DNA from: Calendula officinalis
Lineage: Eukaryota > Streptophyta > Magnoliopsida > Asterales > Asteraceae
DNA: 64,000 bases
Assembly: GCA_963853835.1 (NCBI GenBank)
Contig: OY970828.1
Location: 19,268,977 to 19,332,976 of the forward strand
Direction of reading: 5' to 3'
The position numbers were made by a program, and so were the translations under genes. How positions within the stretch are numbered: the first letter of the stretch is position 1; the number at the start of each line of letters is the position of its first letter. Below, piece by piece: positions 21,901 through 35,500 of the stretch. A model generated the notes under the pieces. The model was not told the origin of the DNA, made no database searches, and saw only the letters and a program-made list of their open reading frames with translations.

Positions 21901-23440
21901 TAATTAGCGTTCATATCCCATACGAATGGGCCGTGAACCATTGAAACCACTGGCTATGACCAATAACTTATAAGTGTCCATATTTTAAACTGTAATTGGT
22001 GTCTAGAACCCATACGAATGCCCCGGGAATAATTTTGACCACTAGCTAGGACCAATAACCTATAAGTATCCATTTTAAACCTTAATTGGTCTCCATTACC
22101 CATACGAATAGCCCGTGAACCATTATAATCACTAGCTTCGACCAATAACTTATAAGTATCCATTTTAAACCTTAATTGGTGTCCATTACCCATACGAATG
22201 GCCCCTGAACAGTTATAAACCCTAGCTACGACCAATAACCTATAAGTATCCTTGTTCAACCGTAATTAGCGTCCATAGCCCATATGAATGGCCCGTGAAC
22301 CATTATAACCACTAGCTGCGTCCAATAACCTATAAGTATCCATTTTAAACCGTAATTAGCATTCATAGCCCATACGAATGGCCCGTGAACCATTATAACC
22401 ACTAGTTTCGACCAATAACCTATAAGTATCCATTTTAAACCTTAATTGGTGTCGATTACCCGTACGAATGGCCCGTGAACCATTATTATCACTAGCTTCG
22501 ACCAATAACCTGTAAGTATCCATTTCAAAACCTTAATTGGTGTCCATTACCCATACGAATGGCCCGTGAACCATTATAATCACTAGCTACGACCAATAAC
22601 CTATAAGTATCCTAGTTAAACCGTAATTAGCGTCCATAGCCCATACGAATGGCCCGTGAACCATTATAACCACTAGCTTCGACCAATAACCTATAAGTAT
22701 CCATGTTAAACCGTAATTAGCATTCATAGCCCATACGAATGGCCCGTGAACCATTGTAACCACTAGCTATGACCAATAACTTATAAGTATCCATATTTTA
22801 AACTGTAATTGGTGTCTAGAACCCATACGAATGCCCCGGGAACGATTTTGACCACTAGCTAAGACCAATAACCTATAAGTGTCCATTTTAAACGTTAATT
22901 GGTGTCCATTACCCATACGAATGGCCCGTGAAGGATTATAATCACTAGCTTCGACCAATAACCTATAAGTATCCATTTTAAACCTTAATTTGTGTCCATT
23001 ACCCATACGAATGACCCGTGAACCATTATAATCACTAGCTTCGACCAATAGCCTATAAGTATCCATTTTAAACCTTAATTGGTGTCCATTACCCATACGA
23101 ATGACCCCTGAACCATTATAAACCCTAGCTACGACCAATAACCTATAAGTATCCTTGTTCAACCGTAATTAGCGTCCATAGCCCATACGAATGGGCCGTG
23201 AACCATTATAACGACTAGCTTCGACCAATAACCTATAAGTATCCATGTTAAACCGTAAATAGCATTCATAGCCCATACGAGTGGCCCGTGAACCATTATA
23301 ACCACTAGTTTCGACCAATAACCTATAAGTATCCATTTTAAACCTTAATTGGTGTCCATTACCCATACGAATGGCCCGTGAACCATTATAATCACTAGCT
23401 TCGACCAATAACCTATAAGTATCCATTTTAACCTTAATTG
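18941..23440. repeat. Segmental duplication within the 90-bp array, copy 2 (~4.4-4.5 kb)
   Basis: This is the tandem partner of 15160-18940, with steps in offset from 3780 to 4050 near 19450-19720 and from 4050 to about 4410 near 20650-20990. Each step is a whole number of monomers (3 and 4), the signature of unequal crossing-over in register. Its right part overlaps the first copy of the 1804-bp repeat, so that repeat arose later inside this copy. Confidence 0.78.
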
Positions 23441-25910
23441 GTGTCCATTACCCATACGAATGGCCCGTGAACCATTATAATCACTAGCTTCAACCAATAA
23501 CCTATAAGTATCCATTTTAAACCTTAATTGGTGTCCATTACCCATATGAATGGCCCCTGAACAATTATAAACCCTAGCTATGACCAATAACCTATAAGTA
23601 TCCTTGTTAAACCGTAATTAGCGTCCATAGCCCATACGAATGGCCCGTGAACCATTATAACCACTAGCTTCGACCAATAACCTATAAGTATCCATGTAAA
23701 ACCGTAATTAGCGTTCATATCCCATACGAATGGGCCGTGAACCATTGAAACCACTGGCTATGACCAATAACTTATAAGTGTCCATATTTTAAACTGTAAT
23801 TGGTGTCTAGAACCCATACGAATGCCCCGGGAATAATTTTGACCACTAGCTAGGACCAATAACCTATAAGTATCCATTTTAAACCTTAATTGGTCTCCAT
23901 TACCCATACGAATAGCCCGTGAACCATTATAATCACTAGCTGCGACCAATAACTTATAAGTATCCATTTTAAACCTTAATTGGTGTCCATTACCCATACG
24001 AATGGCCCCTGAACAGTTATAAACCCTAGCTACGACCAATAACCTATAAGTATCCTTGTTCAACCGTAATTAGCGTCCATAGCCCATATGAATGGCCCGT
24101 GAACCATTATAACCACTAGCTGCGTCCAATAACCTATAAGTATCCATTTTAAACCGTAATTAGCATTCATAGCCCATACGAATGGCCCGTGAACCATTAT
24201 AACCACTAGTTTCGACCAATAACCTATAAGTATCCATTTTAAACCTTAATTGGTGTCGATTACCCGTACGAATGGCCCGTGAACCATTATTATCACTAGC
24301 TTCGACCAATAACCTGTAAGTATCCATTTCAAAACCTTAATTGGTGTCCATTACCCATACGAATGGCCCGTGAACCATTATCATCACTAGCTACGACCAA
24401 TAACCTATAAGTATCCTAGTTAAACCGTAATTAGCGTCCATAGCCCATACGAATGGCCCGTGAACCATTATAACCACTAGCTTCGACCAATAACCTATAA
24501 GTATCCATGTTAAACCGTAATTAGCATTCATAGCCCATGCGAATGGCCCGTGAACCATTGTAACCACTAGCTATGACCAATAACTTATAAGTATTCATAT
24601 TTTAAACTGTAATTGGTGTCTAGAACCCATACGAATGCCCCGGGAACGATTTTGACCACTAGCTAAGACCAATAACCTATAAGTGTCCATTTTAAACATT
24701 AATTGGTGTCCATTACCCATACGAATGGCCCGTGAAGGATTATAATCACTAGCTTCGACCAATAACCTATAAGTATCCATTTTAAACCTTAATTTGTGTC
24801 CATTACCCATACGAATGACCCGTGAACCATTATAATCACTAGCTTCGACCAATAGCCTATAAGTATCCATTTTAAACCTTAATTGGTGTCCATTACCCAT
24901 ACGAATGACCCCTGAACCATTATAAACCCTAGCTACGACCAATAACCTATAAGTATCCTTGTTCAACCGTAATTAGCGTCCATAGCCCATACGAATGGGC
25001 CGTGAACCATTATAACCACTAGCTTCGACCAATAACCTATAAGTATCCATGTTAAACCGTAAATAGCATTCATAGCCCATACGAGTGGCCCGTGAACCAT
25101 TATAACCACTAGTTTCGACCCATAACCTATAAGTATCCATTTTAAACCTTAATTGGTGTCCATTACCCATACGAATGGCCCGTGAACCATTATAATCACT
25201 AGCTTCGACCAATAACCTATAAGTATCCATTTTAACCTTAATTGGTGTCCATTACCCATACGAATGGCCCGTGAACCATTATAATCACTAGCTTCAACCA
25301 ATAACCTATAAGTATCCATTTTAAACCTTAATTGGTGTCCATTACCCATATGAATGGCCCCTGAACAATTATAAACCCTAGCTATGACCAATAACCTATA
25401 AGTATCCTTGTTAAACCGTAATTAGCGTCCATAGCCCATACGAATGGCCCGTGAACCATTATAACCACTAGCTTTGACCAATAACCTATAGGTATCCATG
25501 TAAAACCGTAATTAGCGTTCATAGCCCATACGAATGGGCCGTGAACCATTGAAACCACTAGCTATGACCAATAACTTATAAGTGTCCATATTTTAAACTG
25601 TAATTGGTGTCTAGAACCCATACGAAAGCCCCGGGAATAATTTTGACCACTAGCTAGGACCAATAACCTATAAGTATCCATTTTAAACATTAATTGGTCT
25701 CCATTACCCATACGAATAGCCCGTGAACCATTATAATCACTAGCTTCGACCAATAACCTATAAGTATCCATTTTAAACCTTAATTGGTGTCCATTACCCA
25801 TACGAATGGCCCCTGAACAGTTATAAACCCTAGCTACGACCAATAACCTATAAGTATCCTTGTTCAACCGTAATTAGCGTCTATAGCCCATACGAATGGC
25901 CCGTGAACCA
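21770..25910. repeat. 1804-bp HOR, about 2.3 copies (20 monomers)
   Basis: Landmarks recur every 1804 bp: CATGTAAAACCG with TCATATCCCATACG and CCACTGGCTATG near 21892 and 23696, the D monomer at 21961, 23765 and 25569, and GAAGGATTATAATC near 22931 and 24735. The length equals 20 x 90, plus 4 for two 92-bp monomers, plus and minus one base in two others (TTTCAAAACC and TTTTAACCTTAATT). The third copy stops matching at about 25914. Confidence 0.88.
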
Positions 25911-26339
25911 TTGTAACCACTAGCTATGACCAATAACTTATAAGTATCCATATTTTAAACTGTAATTGGTGTCTAGAACCCATACGAATGCCCCGTGAAT
26001 GATTTTGACCACTAGCTATGACCAATAACCTATAAGTATCCATTTTAAACCATAATTGGTGTCCATTACCCATACGAATGGCCCGTGAACCATTATAATC
26101 TCTAGCTTCGACCAATAACCTTTAAGTATCCATTTTAAACCATAATTGGTGTCCGTTACCCATACGAATGGCCCCTGAACCATTATAAACCCTAGCTATG
26201 ACCAATAACCTATAAGTATCCATTTTAAACATTAATTGGTGTCCATTACACATACGAATGGCCCGTGAACCATTATAACCATTAGCTTCGACCAATAACC
26301 TATAAGTAACCTTGTTAAGCCGTAATTAGCGTCCATAGC

Positions 26340-27632
26340 CCATACGAATGGCCCGTGAACCATTATAACCACTAGCTTCGACCAAGAACCTATAAGTGTC
26401 CATGTTAAACGGTAATTAGCGTTCATGGCCCATACAAATGGTCCTTGAACCATTGAAACCACTAGCTATGACCAATAACTTATAAGTATCTATATTTTAA
26501 ACTGTAGTTGGTGTCTAGAACTCATACGAATGCCCCGTGAACGATTTTGACTACTACTTATTACCAATAACCTATAAGTATCCATTTTAAACCTTAATTG
26601 GTGTCCATTACCTATACGAATGGCCCCTGAACCATTATAAACCCTAGCTATGACCAATAACCTATAAGTATCCATTTTAAACATTAATTGGTGTCCATTA
26701 CACATACGAATAGCCCGTGAACCATTATAACCACTAGCCTCGACCAATAACCTATAAGTACCCTTGTTAAACCGTAAATAGCGTCCATAGCCCATACGAA
26801 TGGCCCGTGAACCATTATAACCACTAGTTTCGACCAATAACCTATAAGTATCCATTTTAAACCTTAATTGGTGTCCATTACCCATACGAATGGCCCGTGA
26901 ACCATTATAATCACTAGCTACAACCAATAACCTATAAGTATCCTAGTTAAACCGTAATTAGCGTCCATAGCCCATACGAATGGCCCGTGAACCATTATAA
27001 CCACTAGCTTCGACCAATAACCTATAAGTATCCATGTTAAACCGTAATTAGCGTTCATAGCCCATACGAATGGCCCGTGAACCATTATAACCACTAGCTT
27101 CGACCAAGAACCTATAAGTGTCCATGTTAAACGGTAATTAGCGTTCATGGCCCATACAAATGGCCCTTGAACCATTGAAACCACTAGCTATGACCAATAA
27201 CTTATAAGTATCTATATTTTAAACTGTAGTTGGTGTCTAGAACCCATACGAATGCCCCGTGAATGATTTTGACCACTACTTATTACCAATAACCTATAAG
27301 TATCCATTTTAAACCTTAATTGGTGTCCATTACCTATACGAATGGCCCCTGAACCATTATAAACCCTAGCTATGACCAATAACCTATAAGTATCCATTTT
27401 AAACATTAATTGGTGTCCATTACACATACGAATAGCCCGTGAACCATTATAACCACTAGCCTCGACCAATAACCTATAAGTACCCTTGTTAAACCGTAAA
27501 TAGCGTCCATAGCCCATACGAATGGCCCGTGAACCATTATAACCACTAGTTTCGACCAATAACCTATAAGTATCCATTTTAAACCTTAATTGGTGTCCAT
27601 TACCCATACGAATGGCCCGTGAACCATTATAA
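26340..27632. repeat. 722-bp HOR, 1.8 copies (8 monomers)
   Basis: The string CCAAGAACCTATAAGTGTCC with TTAAACGGTAATTAGCG occurs near 26393 and again 722 bp later near 27115, followed by the same D monomer with CTACTTATTACC at 26554 and 27276. 722 equals eight 90-bp monomers plus the 2 extra bases of one D monomer. The few differences include TGGTCCTTG against TGGCCCTTG. Confidence 0.87.
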
Positions 27633-29540
27633 ACCCTAGCTACAACCAATAACCTATAAGTATCCTTGTTAAATCGTAATTAGCGTCCATAGCCCATACG
27701 AATGGCCCGTGAACCATTATAACCATTAGCTTCGACCAATAACCTATAAGTATCCATGTTAAACTGTAATTAGCGTTCATAGCCCATACGAATGGCCCGT
27801 GAACCATTATAACCACTAGCTTCGACCAATAACCTGTAAGTATCCATTTCAAACTTTAATTGGTGTCCATTACCCATACGAATGGCCCGTGAACCATTAT
27901 AATCACTAGCTACAACCAATAACCTATAAGTATCCTAGTTAAACCGTAATTAGCGTCCATAGCCCATACGAATGGCCCGTGAACCATTATAACCACTAGC
28001 TTCGACCAATAACCTATAAGTATCCATGTTAAACCGTAATTAGCGTTCATAGCCATACGAATGGCCCGTGAACCATTGTAACCACTAGCTATAACCAATA
28101 ACTTATAAGTATCCATATTTTAAACTGTAATTGGTGTCTAGAACCCATACGAATGCCCCGGGAACGATTTTGACCACTAGCTATGACCAATAACCTAAAA
28201 GTCTCCATTTTAAACATTAATTGGTGTCCATTACCCATACGAATGGCCCGTGAAGGATTATAATCACTAGCTTCGACCAATAACCTATAAGTATCCATTT
28301 TAAACCTTAATTTGTGTCCATTACCCATACGAATGGCCCGTGAACCATTATAATCACTAGCTTCGACCAATAACCTATAAGTATCCATTTTAAACCTTAA
28401 TTGGTGTCCATTACCCATACGAATGACCCGTGAACCATTATAAACCCTAGCTACGACCAATAACCTATAAGTATCCTTGTTAAGTCGTAATTAGCGTCCA
28501 TAGCCCATATGAATGGCCCGTGAACCATTATAACCATTAGCTTCGACCAATAACCTATAAGTATCCATGTTAAACTGTAATTAGCGTTCATAGCCCATAC
28601 GAATGGCCCGTGAACCATTATAACCACTAGTTTCGATCAATAACCTATAAGTATCCGTTTTAAACCTTAATTGGTGTCGATTACCATTACGAATAGCCCG
28701 TGAACCATTATAATCACTAGCTTCGACCAATAACCTGTAAGTATCCATTTCAAACTTTAATTGGTGTCCATTACCCATACGAATGGCCCGTGAACCATTA
28801 TAATCACTAGCTACAACCAATAACCTATAAGTATCCTAGTTAAACCGTAATTAGCGTCCATAGCCCATACGAATGGCCCGTGAACCATTATAACCACTAG
28901 CTTCGACCAATAACCTATAAGTATCCATGTTAAACCGTAATTAGCGTTCATAGCCCATACGAATGGCCCGTGAACCATTGTAACCACTAGCTATAACCAA
29001 TAACTTATAAGTATCCATATTTTAAACTGTAATTGGTGTCTAGAACCCATACGAATGCCCCGGGAATGATTTTGACCACTAGCTATGACCAATAACCTAT
29101 AAGTCTCCATTTTAAACATTAATTGGTGTCCATTACCCATACGAATGGCCCGTGAAGGATTATAATCACTAGCTTCGACCAATAACCTATAAGTATCCAT
29201 TTTAAACCTTAATTTGTGTCCATTACCCATACGAATGGCCCGTGAACCATTATAATCACTAGCTTCGACCAATAACCTATAAGTATCCATTTTAAACCTT
29301 AATTGGTGTCCATTACCCATACGAATGACCCCTGAACCATTATAAACCCTAGCTACGACCAATAACCTATAAGTATCCTTGTTCAACCGTAATTAGCGTC
29401 CATAGCCCATACGAATGGCCCGTGAACCATTATAACCACTAGCTTCGACCAATAACCTATAAGTATCCATGTTAAACCGTAAATAGCATTCATAGCCCAT
29501 ACGAGTGGCCCGTGAACCATTATAACCACTAGTTTCGACC
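27633..29540. repeat. ~0.9-kb HOR (902 bp, 10 monomers), about two copies
   Basis: CTGTAAGTATCCATTTCAAACTTT occurs near 27834 and about 902 bp later near 28736, and GAAGGATTATAATC near 28252 and 29154. Left of this the offset is only about 811, because copy 2 holds one extra monomer (TTTCGATCAATAACC near 28630). One C-class monomer near 28050 has lost a base (TAGCCATACG). Confidence 0.78.
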
Positions 29541-32500
29541 AATAACCTATAAGTATCCATTTTAAACCTTAATTGGTGTCCATTACCCATACGAATGCCC
29601 CGTGAACGATTTTGACCACTAGTTATGACCAATAACCTATAAGTATCCATTTTAAACCATAATTGGTGTCCATTACCCATACGAATGGCCCGTGAACCAT
29701 TATAATCTCTAGCTTCGACCAATAACCTATAAGTATCCATTTTAAACCTTAATTGGTGTCCATTACCCACACGAATGGCCCCTGAACCATTATAAACCCT
29801 AGCTATGACCAATAACCTATAAGTACCATTTTAAACATTAATTGGTGTCCATTACACATACGAATAGCCCGTGAACCATTATAACCACTAGCTTCGACCA
29901 ATAACCTATAAGTACCCTTGTTTAACGTAAATAGCGTCCATAGCCCATACGAATGGCCCGTGAACCATTGTAACCACTAGCTTTGTCCAATAACCTATAA
30001 GTATCCATGTTAAACCGTAATTAGCGTTCATAGCCCATACGAATGGCCCGTGAACCATTGTAACCTCTAGCTATGACCAATAACTTATAAGTATCCATAT
30101 TTTAAACTGTAATTGGTGTCTAGAACCCATACGAATGCCCCGGGAACGATTTTGACCACTAGCTATGACCAATAACCTATAAGTCTCCATTTTAAACATT
30201 AATTGGTGTCCATTACCCATACGAATGGCCCGTGAAGGATTATAATCACTAGCTTCGACCAATAACCTATAAGTATCCATTTTAAACCTTAATTTGTGTC
30301 CATTACCCATACGAATGGCCCGTGAACCATTATAATCACTAGCTTCGACCAATAACCTATAAGTATCCATTTTAAACCTTAATTGGTGTCCATTACCCAT
30401 ACGAATGACCCCTGAACCATTATAAACCCTAGCTACGACCAATAACCTATAAGTATCCTTGTTCAACCGTAATTAGCGTCCATAGCCCATACGAATGGCC
30501 CGTGAACCATTATAACCACTAGCTTCGACCAATAACCTATAAGTATCCATGTTAAACCGTAAATAGCATTCATAGCCCATACGAGTGGCCCGTGAACCAT
30601 TAAAACCACTAGTTTCGACCAATAACCTATAAGTATCCATTTTAAACCTTAATTGGTGTCCATTACCCATACGAATGGCCCGTGAACCATTATAATCACT
30701 AGCTTCGACCAATAACCTATAAGTATCCATTTTAACCTTAATTGGTGTCCATTACCCATACGAATGGCCCGTGAACCATTATAATCACTAGCTTCAACCA
30801 ATAACCTATAAGTATCCATTTTAAACCTTAATTGGTGTCCATTACCCATATGAATGGCCCCTGAACAATTATAAACCCTAGCTACGACCAATAACCTATA
30901 AGTATCCTTGTTAAACCGTAATTAGCGTCCATAGCCCATACAAATGGCCCGTGAACCATTATAACCACTAGCTTTTTCCAATAACCTATAAGTATCCATG
31001 TAAAACCGTAATTAGCGTTCATAGCCCATACGAATGGGCCGTGAACCATTGAAACCACTAGCTATGACCAATAACTTATAAGTGTCCATATTTTAATCTG
31101 TAATTGGTGTCTAGAACCCATTCGAAAGCCCCGGGAATAATTTTGACCACTAGTTAGGACCAATAACCTATAAGTATCCATTTTAAACCTTAATGGGTCT
31201 CCATTACCCATACGAATAGCCCGTGAACCATTATAATCACTAGCTTCGACCAATAACCTATAAGTATCCATTTTAAACCTTAATTGGTGTCCATTGCCCA
31301 TACGAATGGCCCCTGAACAGTTATAAACCCTAGCTACGACCAATAACATATAAGTATCCTTGTTCAACCGTAATTTGCGTCCATAGCCCATACGAATGGC
31401 CCGTGAACCATTGTAACCACTAGCTATGACCAATAACTTATAAGTATCAATATTTTAAACTGTAATTGGTGTCTAGAACCCATACGAATGCCCTGTGAAC
31501 GATTTTGACCACTAGCTAAGACCAATAACCTATAAGTATCCATTTTAAACCATAATTGGTGTCCATTACCCATACGAATGGCCCGTGAACCATTATAATC
31601 TCTAGCTTCGACCAATAACCTATAAGTATCTATTTTAAACCTTAATTGGTGTCCATTACCCATACGAATGGCCCCTGAACCATTATAAACCCTAGCTATG
31701 ACCAATAACCTATAAGTATCCATTTTAAACATTAATTGGTGTCCATTACACATACGAATAGCCCGTGAACCATTATAACCACTAGCTTCGACCAATAACC
31801 TATAAGTACCCTTGTTAAACGTAAATAGCGTCCATAGCCCATACGAATGGCCCGTGAACCATTGTAACCACTAGCTTCGACCAATAACCTATAAGTATCC
31901 ATGTTAAACCGTAATTAGCGTTCATAGCCCATACGAATGGCCCGTGAACCATTGTAACCACTAGCTATGACCAATAACTTATAAGTATCCATATTTTAAA
32001 CTGTAATTGGTGTCTAGAACCCATACGAATGCCCCGTGAACAATTTTGACCACTAGTTATGACCAATAACCTATAAGTATCCATTTTAAACCATAATTGG
32101 TGTCCATTACCCATACGAATGGCCCCTGAACCATTATAAACCCTAGCTATGACCAATATCCTATAAGTATTCATTTAAAACATTAATTGGTGTCCATTAC
32201 ACATACGAATGGCCCGTGTACCATTATAACCACTAGCTTCGACCAATAACCTATAAGTATCCTTGTTAAACTGTAATTAGCGTCCATAGCCCATACGAAT
32301 GGCCCGTGAACCATTATAACCACTAGCTTAGACCAATAAGCTATAAGTATCCATGTTAAACCGTAATTAGCGTTCATAGCCCATACGAATGGCCCGTGAA
32401 CCATTGTAACCACTAGCTATGACCAATAACTTATAAGTATCCATATTTTAAACTGTAATTGGTGTCTAGAACCCATACGAATGCCCCGTGAACGATTTTG

Positions 32501-35500
32501 ACCACTAGCTATGACCAATAACCTATAAGTATCCATTTTAAACCATAATTGGTGTTCATTACCCATTTGAATGGCCCCTGAACCATTATAATCTCTAGCT
32601 TCGACCAATAACCTTTAAGTATCCATTTTAAACCATAATTAGTGTCCATTACCCATACGAATGGCCCCTGAACCATTATAAACCATAGCTATGACCAATA
32701 ACCTATAAGTATCCATTTTAAACCTTAATTGGTGTCCGCTACCCATACGAATGCCCCGTGAACGATTTTGACCACTAGCTATGACCAATAACCTATAAGT
32801 ATCCATTTTAAACCATAATTGGTGTCCATTACCCATACGAATGGCCCGTGAACCATTATAATCTCTAGCTTCGACCAATAACCTATAAGTATCCATTTTA
32901 AACCTTAATTGGTGTCCATTATCCACACGAATGGCCCCTGAACCATTATAAACCCTAGCTATGACCAATAACCTATAAGTACCATTTTAAACATTAATTG
33001 GTGTCCATTACACATACGAATAGCCCGTGAACCATTATAACCACTAGCTTCGACCAATAACCTATAAGTACCCTTGTTTAACGTAAATAGCGTCCATAGC
33101 CCATACGAATGGCCCGTGAACCATTGTAACCACTAGCTTTGTCCAATAACCTATAAGTATCCATGTTAAACCGTAATTAGCGTTCATAGCCCATACGAAT
33201 GGCCCGTGAACCATTGTAACCTCTAGCTATGACCAATAACTTATAAGTATCCATATTTTAAACTGTAATTGGTGTCTAGAACCCATACGAATGCCCCGGG
33301 AACGATTTTGACCACTAGCTATGACCAATAACCTATTAGTCTCCAATTTAAACATTAATTGGTGTCCATTACCCATACGAATGGCCCGTGAAGGATTATA
33401 ATCACTAGCTTCGACCAATAACCTATAAGTATCCATTTTAAACCTTAATTTGTGTCCATTACCCATACGAATGGCCCGTGAACCATTATAATCACTAGCT
33501 TCGACCAATAACCTATAAGTATCCATTTTAAACCTTAATTGGTGTCCATTACCCATACGAATGACCCCTGAACCATTATAAACCCTAGCTACGACCAATA
33601 ACCTATAAGTATCCTTGTTCAACCGTAATTAGCGTCCATAGCCCATACTAATGGCCCGTGAACCATTATAACCACTAGCTTCGACCAATAACCTATAAGT
33701 ATCCATGTTAAACCGTAAATAGCATTCATAGCCCATACGAGTGGCCCGTGAACCATTATAACCACTAGTTTCGACCAATAACCTATAAGTATCCATTTTA
33801 AACCTTAATTGGTGTCCATTACCCATACGAATGGCCCGTGAACCATTATAATCACTAGCTTCGACCAATAACCTATAAGTATCCATTTTAACCTTAATTG
33901 GTGTCCATTACCCATACGAATGGCCCGTGAACCATTATAATCACTAGCTTCAACCAATAACCTATAAGTATCCATTTTAAACCTTAATTGGTGTCCATTA
34001 CCCATATGAATGGCCCCTGAACAATTATAAACCCTAGCTACGACCAATAACCTATAAGTATCCTTGTTAAACCGTAATTAGCGTCCATAGCCCATACAAA
34101 TGGCCCATGAACCATTATAACCACTAGCTTTTTCCAATAACCTATAAGTATCCATGTAAAACCGTAATTAGCGTTCATAGCCCATACGAATGGGCCGTGA
34201 CCCATTGAAACCACTAGCTATGACCAATAACTTATAAGTGTCCATATTTTAATCTGTAATTGGTGTCTAGAACCCATTCGAAAGCCCCGGGAATAATTTT
34301 GACCACTAGTTAGGACCAATAACCTATAAGTATCCATTTTAAACCTTAATGGGTCTCCATTACCCATACGAATAGCCCGTGAACCATTATAATCACTAGC
34401 TTCGACCAATAACCTATAAGTATCCATTTTAAACCTTAATTGGTGTCCATTGCCCATACGAATGGCCCCTGAACAGTTATAAACCCTAGCTACGACCAAT
34501 AACATATAAGTATCCTTGTTCAACCGTAATTTGCGTCCATAGCCCATACGAATGGCCCGTGAACCATTGTAACCACTAGCTATGACCAATAACTTATAAG
34601 TATCAATATTTTAAACTGTAATTGGTGTCTAGAACCCATACGAATGCCCTGTGAACGATTTTGACCACTAGCTAAGACCAATAACCTATAAGTATCCATT
34701 TTAAACCATAATTGGTGTCCATTACCCATACGAATGGCCCGTGAACCATTATAATCTCTAGCTTCGACCAATAACCTATAAGTATCTATTTTAAACCTTA
34801 ATTGGTGTCCATTACCCATACGAATGGCCCCTGAACCATTATAAACCCTAGCTATGACCAATAACCTATAAGTATCCATTTTAAACATTAATTGGTGTCC
34901 ATTACACATACGAATAGCCCGTGAACCATTATAACCACTAGCTTCGACCAATAACCTATAAGTACCCTTGTTAAACGTAAATAGCGTCCATAGCCCATAC
35001 GAATGGCCCGTGAACCATTGTAACCACTAGCTTCGACCAATAACCTATAAGTATCCATGTTAAACCGTAATTAGCGTTCATAGCCCATACGAATGGCCCG
35101 TGAACCATTGTAACCACTAGCTATGACCAATAACTTATAAGTATCCATATTTTAAACTGTAATTGGTGTCTAGAACCCATACGAATGCCCCGTGAACAAT
35201 TTTGACCACTAGTTATGACCAATAACCTATAAGTATCCATTTTAAACCATAATTGGTGTCCATTACCCATACGAATGGCCCCTGAACCATTATAAACCCT
35301 AGCTATGACCAATATCCTATAAGTATTCATTTAAAACATTAATTGGTGTCCATTACACATACGAATGGCCCGTGTACCATTATAACCACTAGCTTCGACC
35401 AATAACCTATAAGTATCCTTGTTAAACTGTAATTAGCGTCCATAGCCCATACGAATGGCCCGTGAACCATTATAACCACTAGCTTAGACCAATAAGCTAT

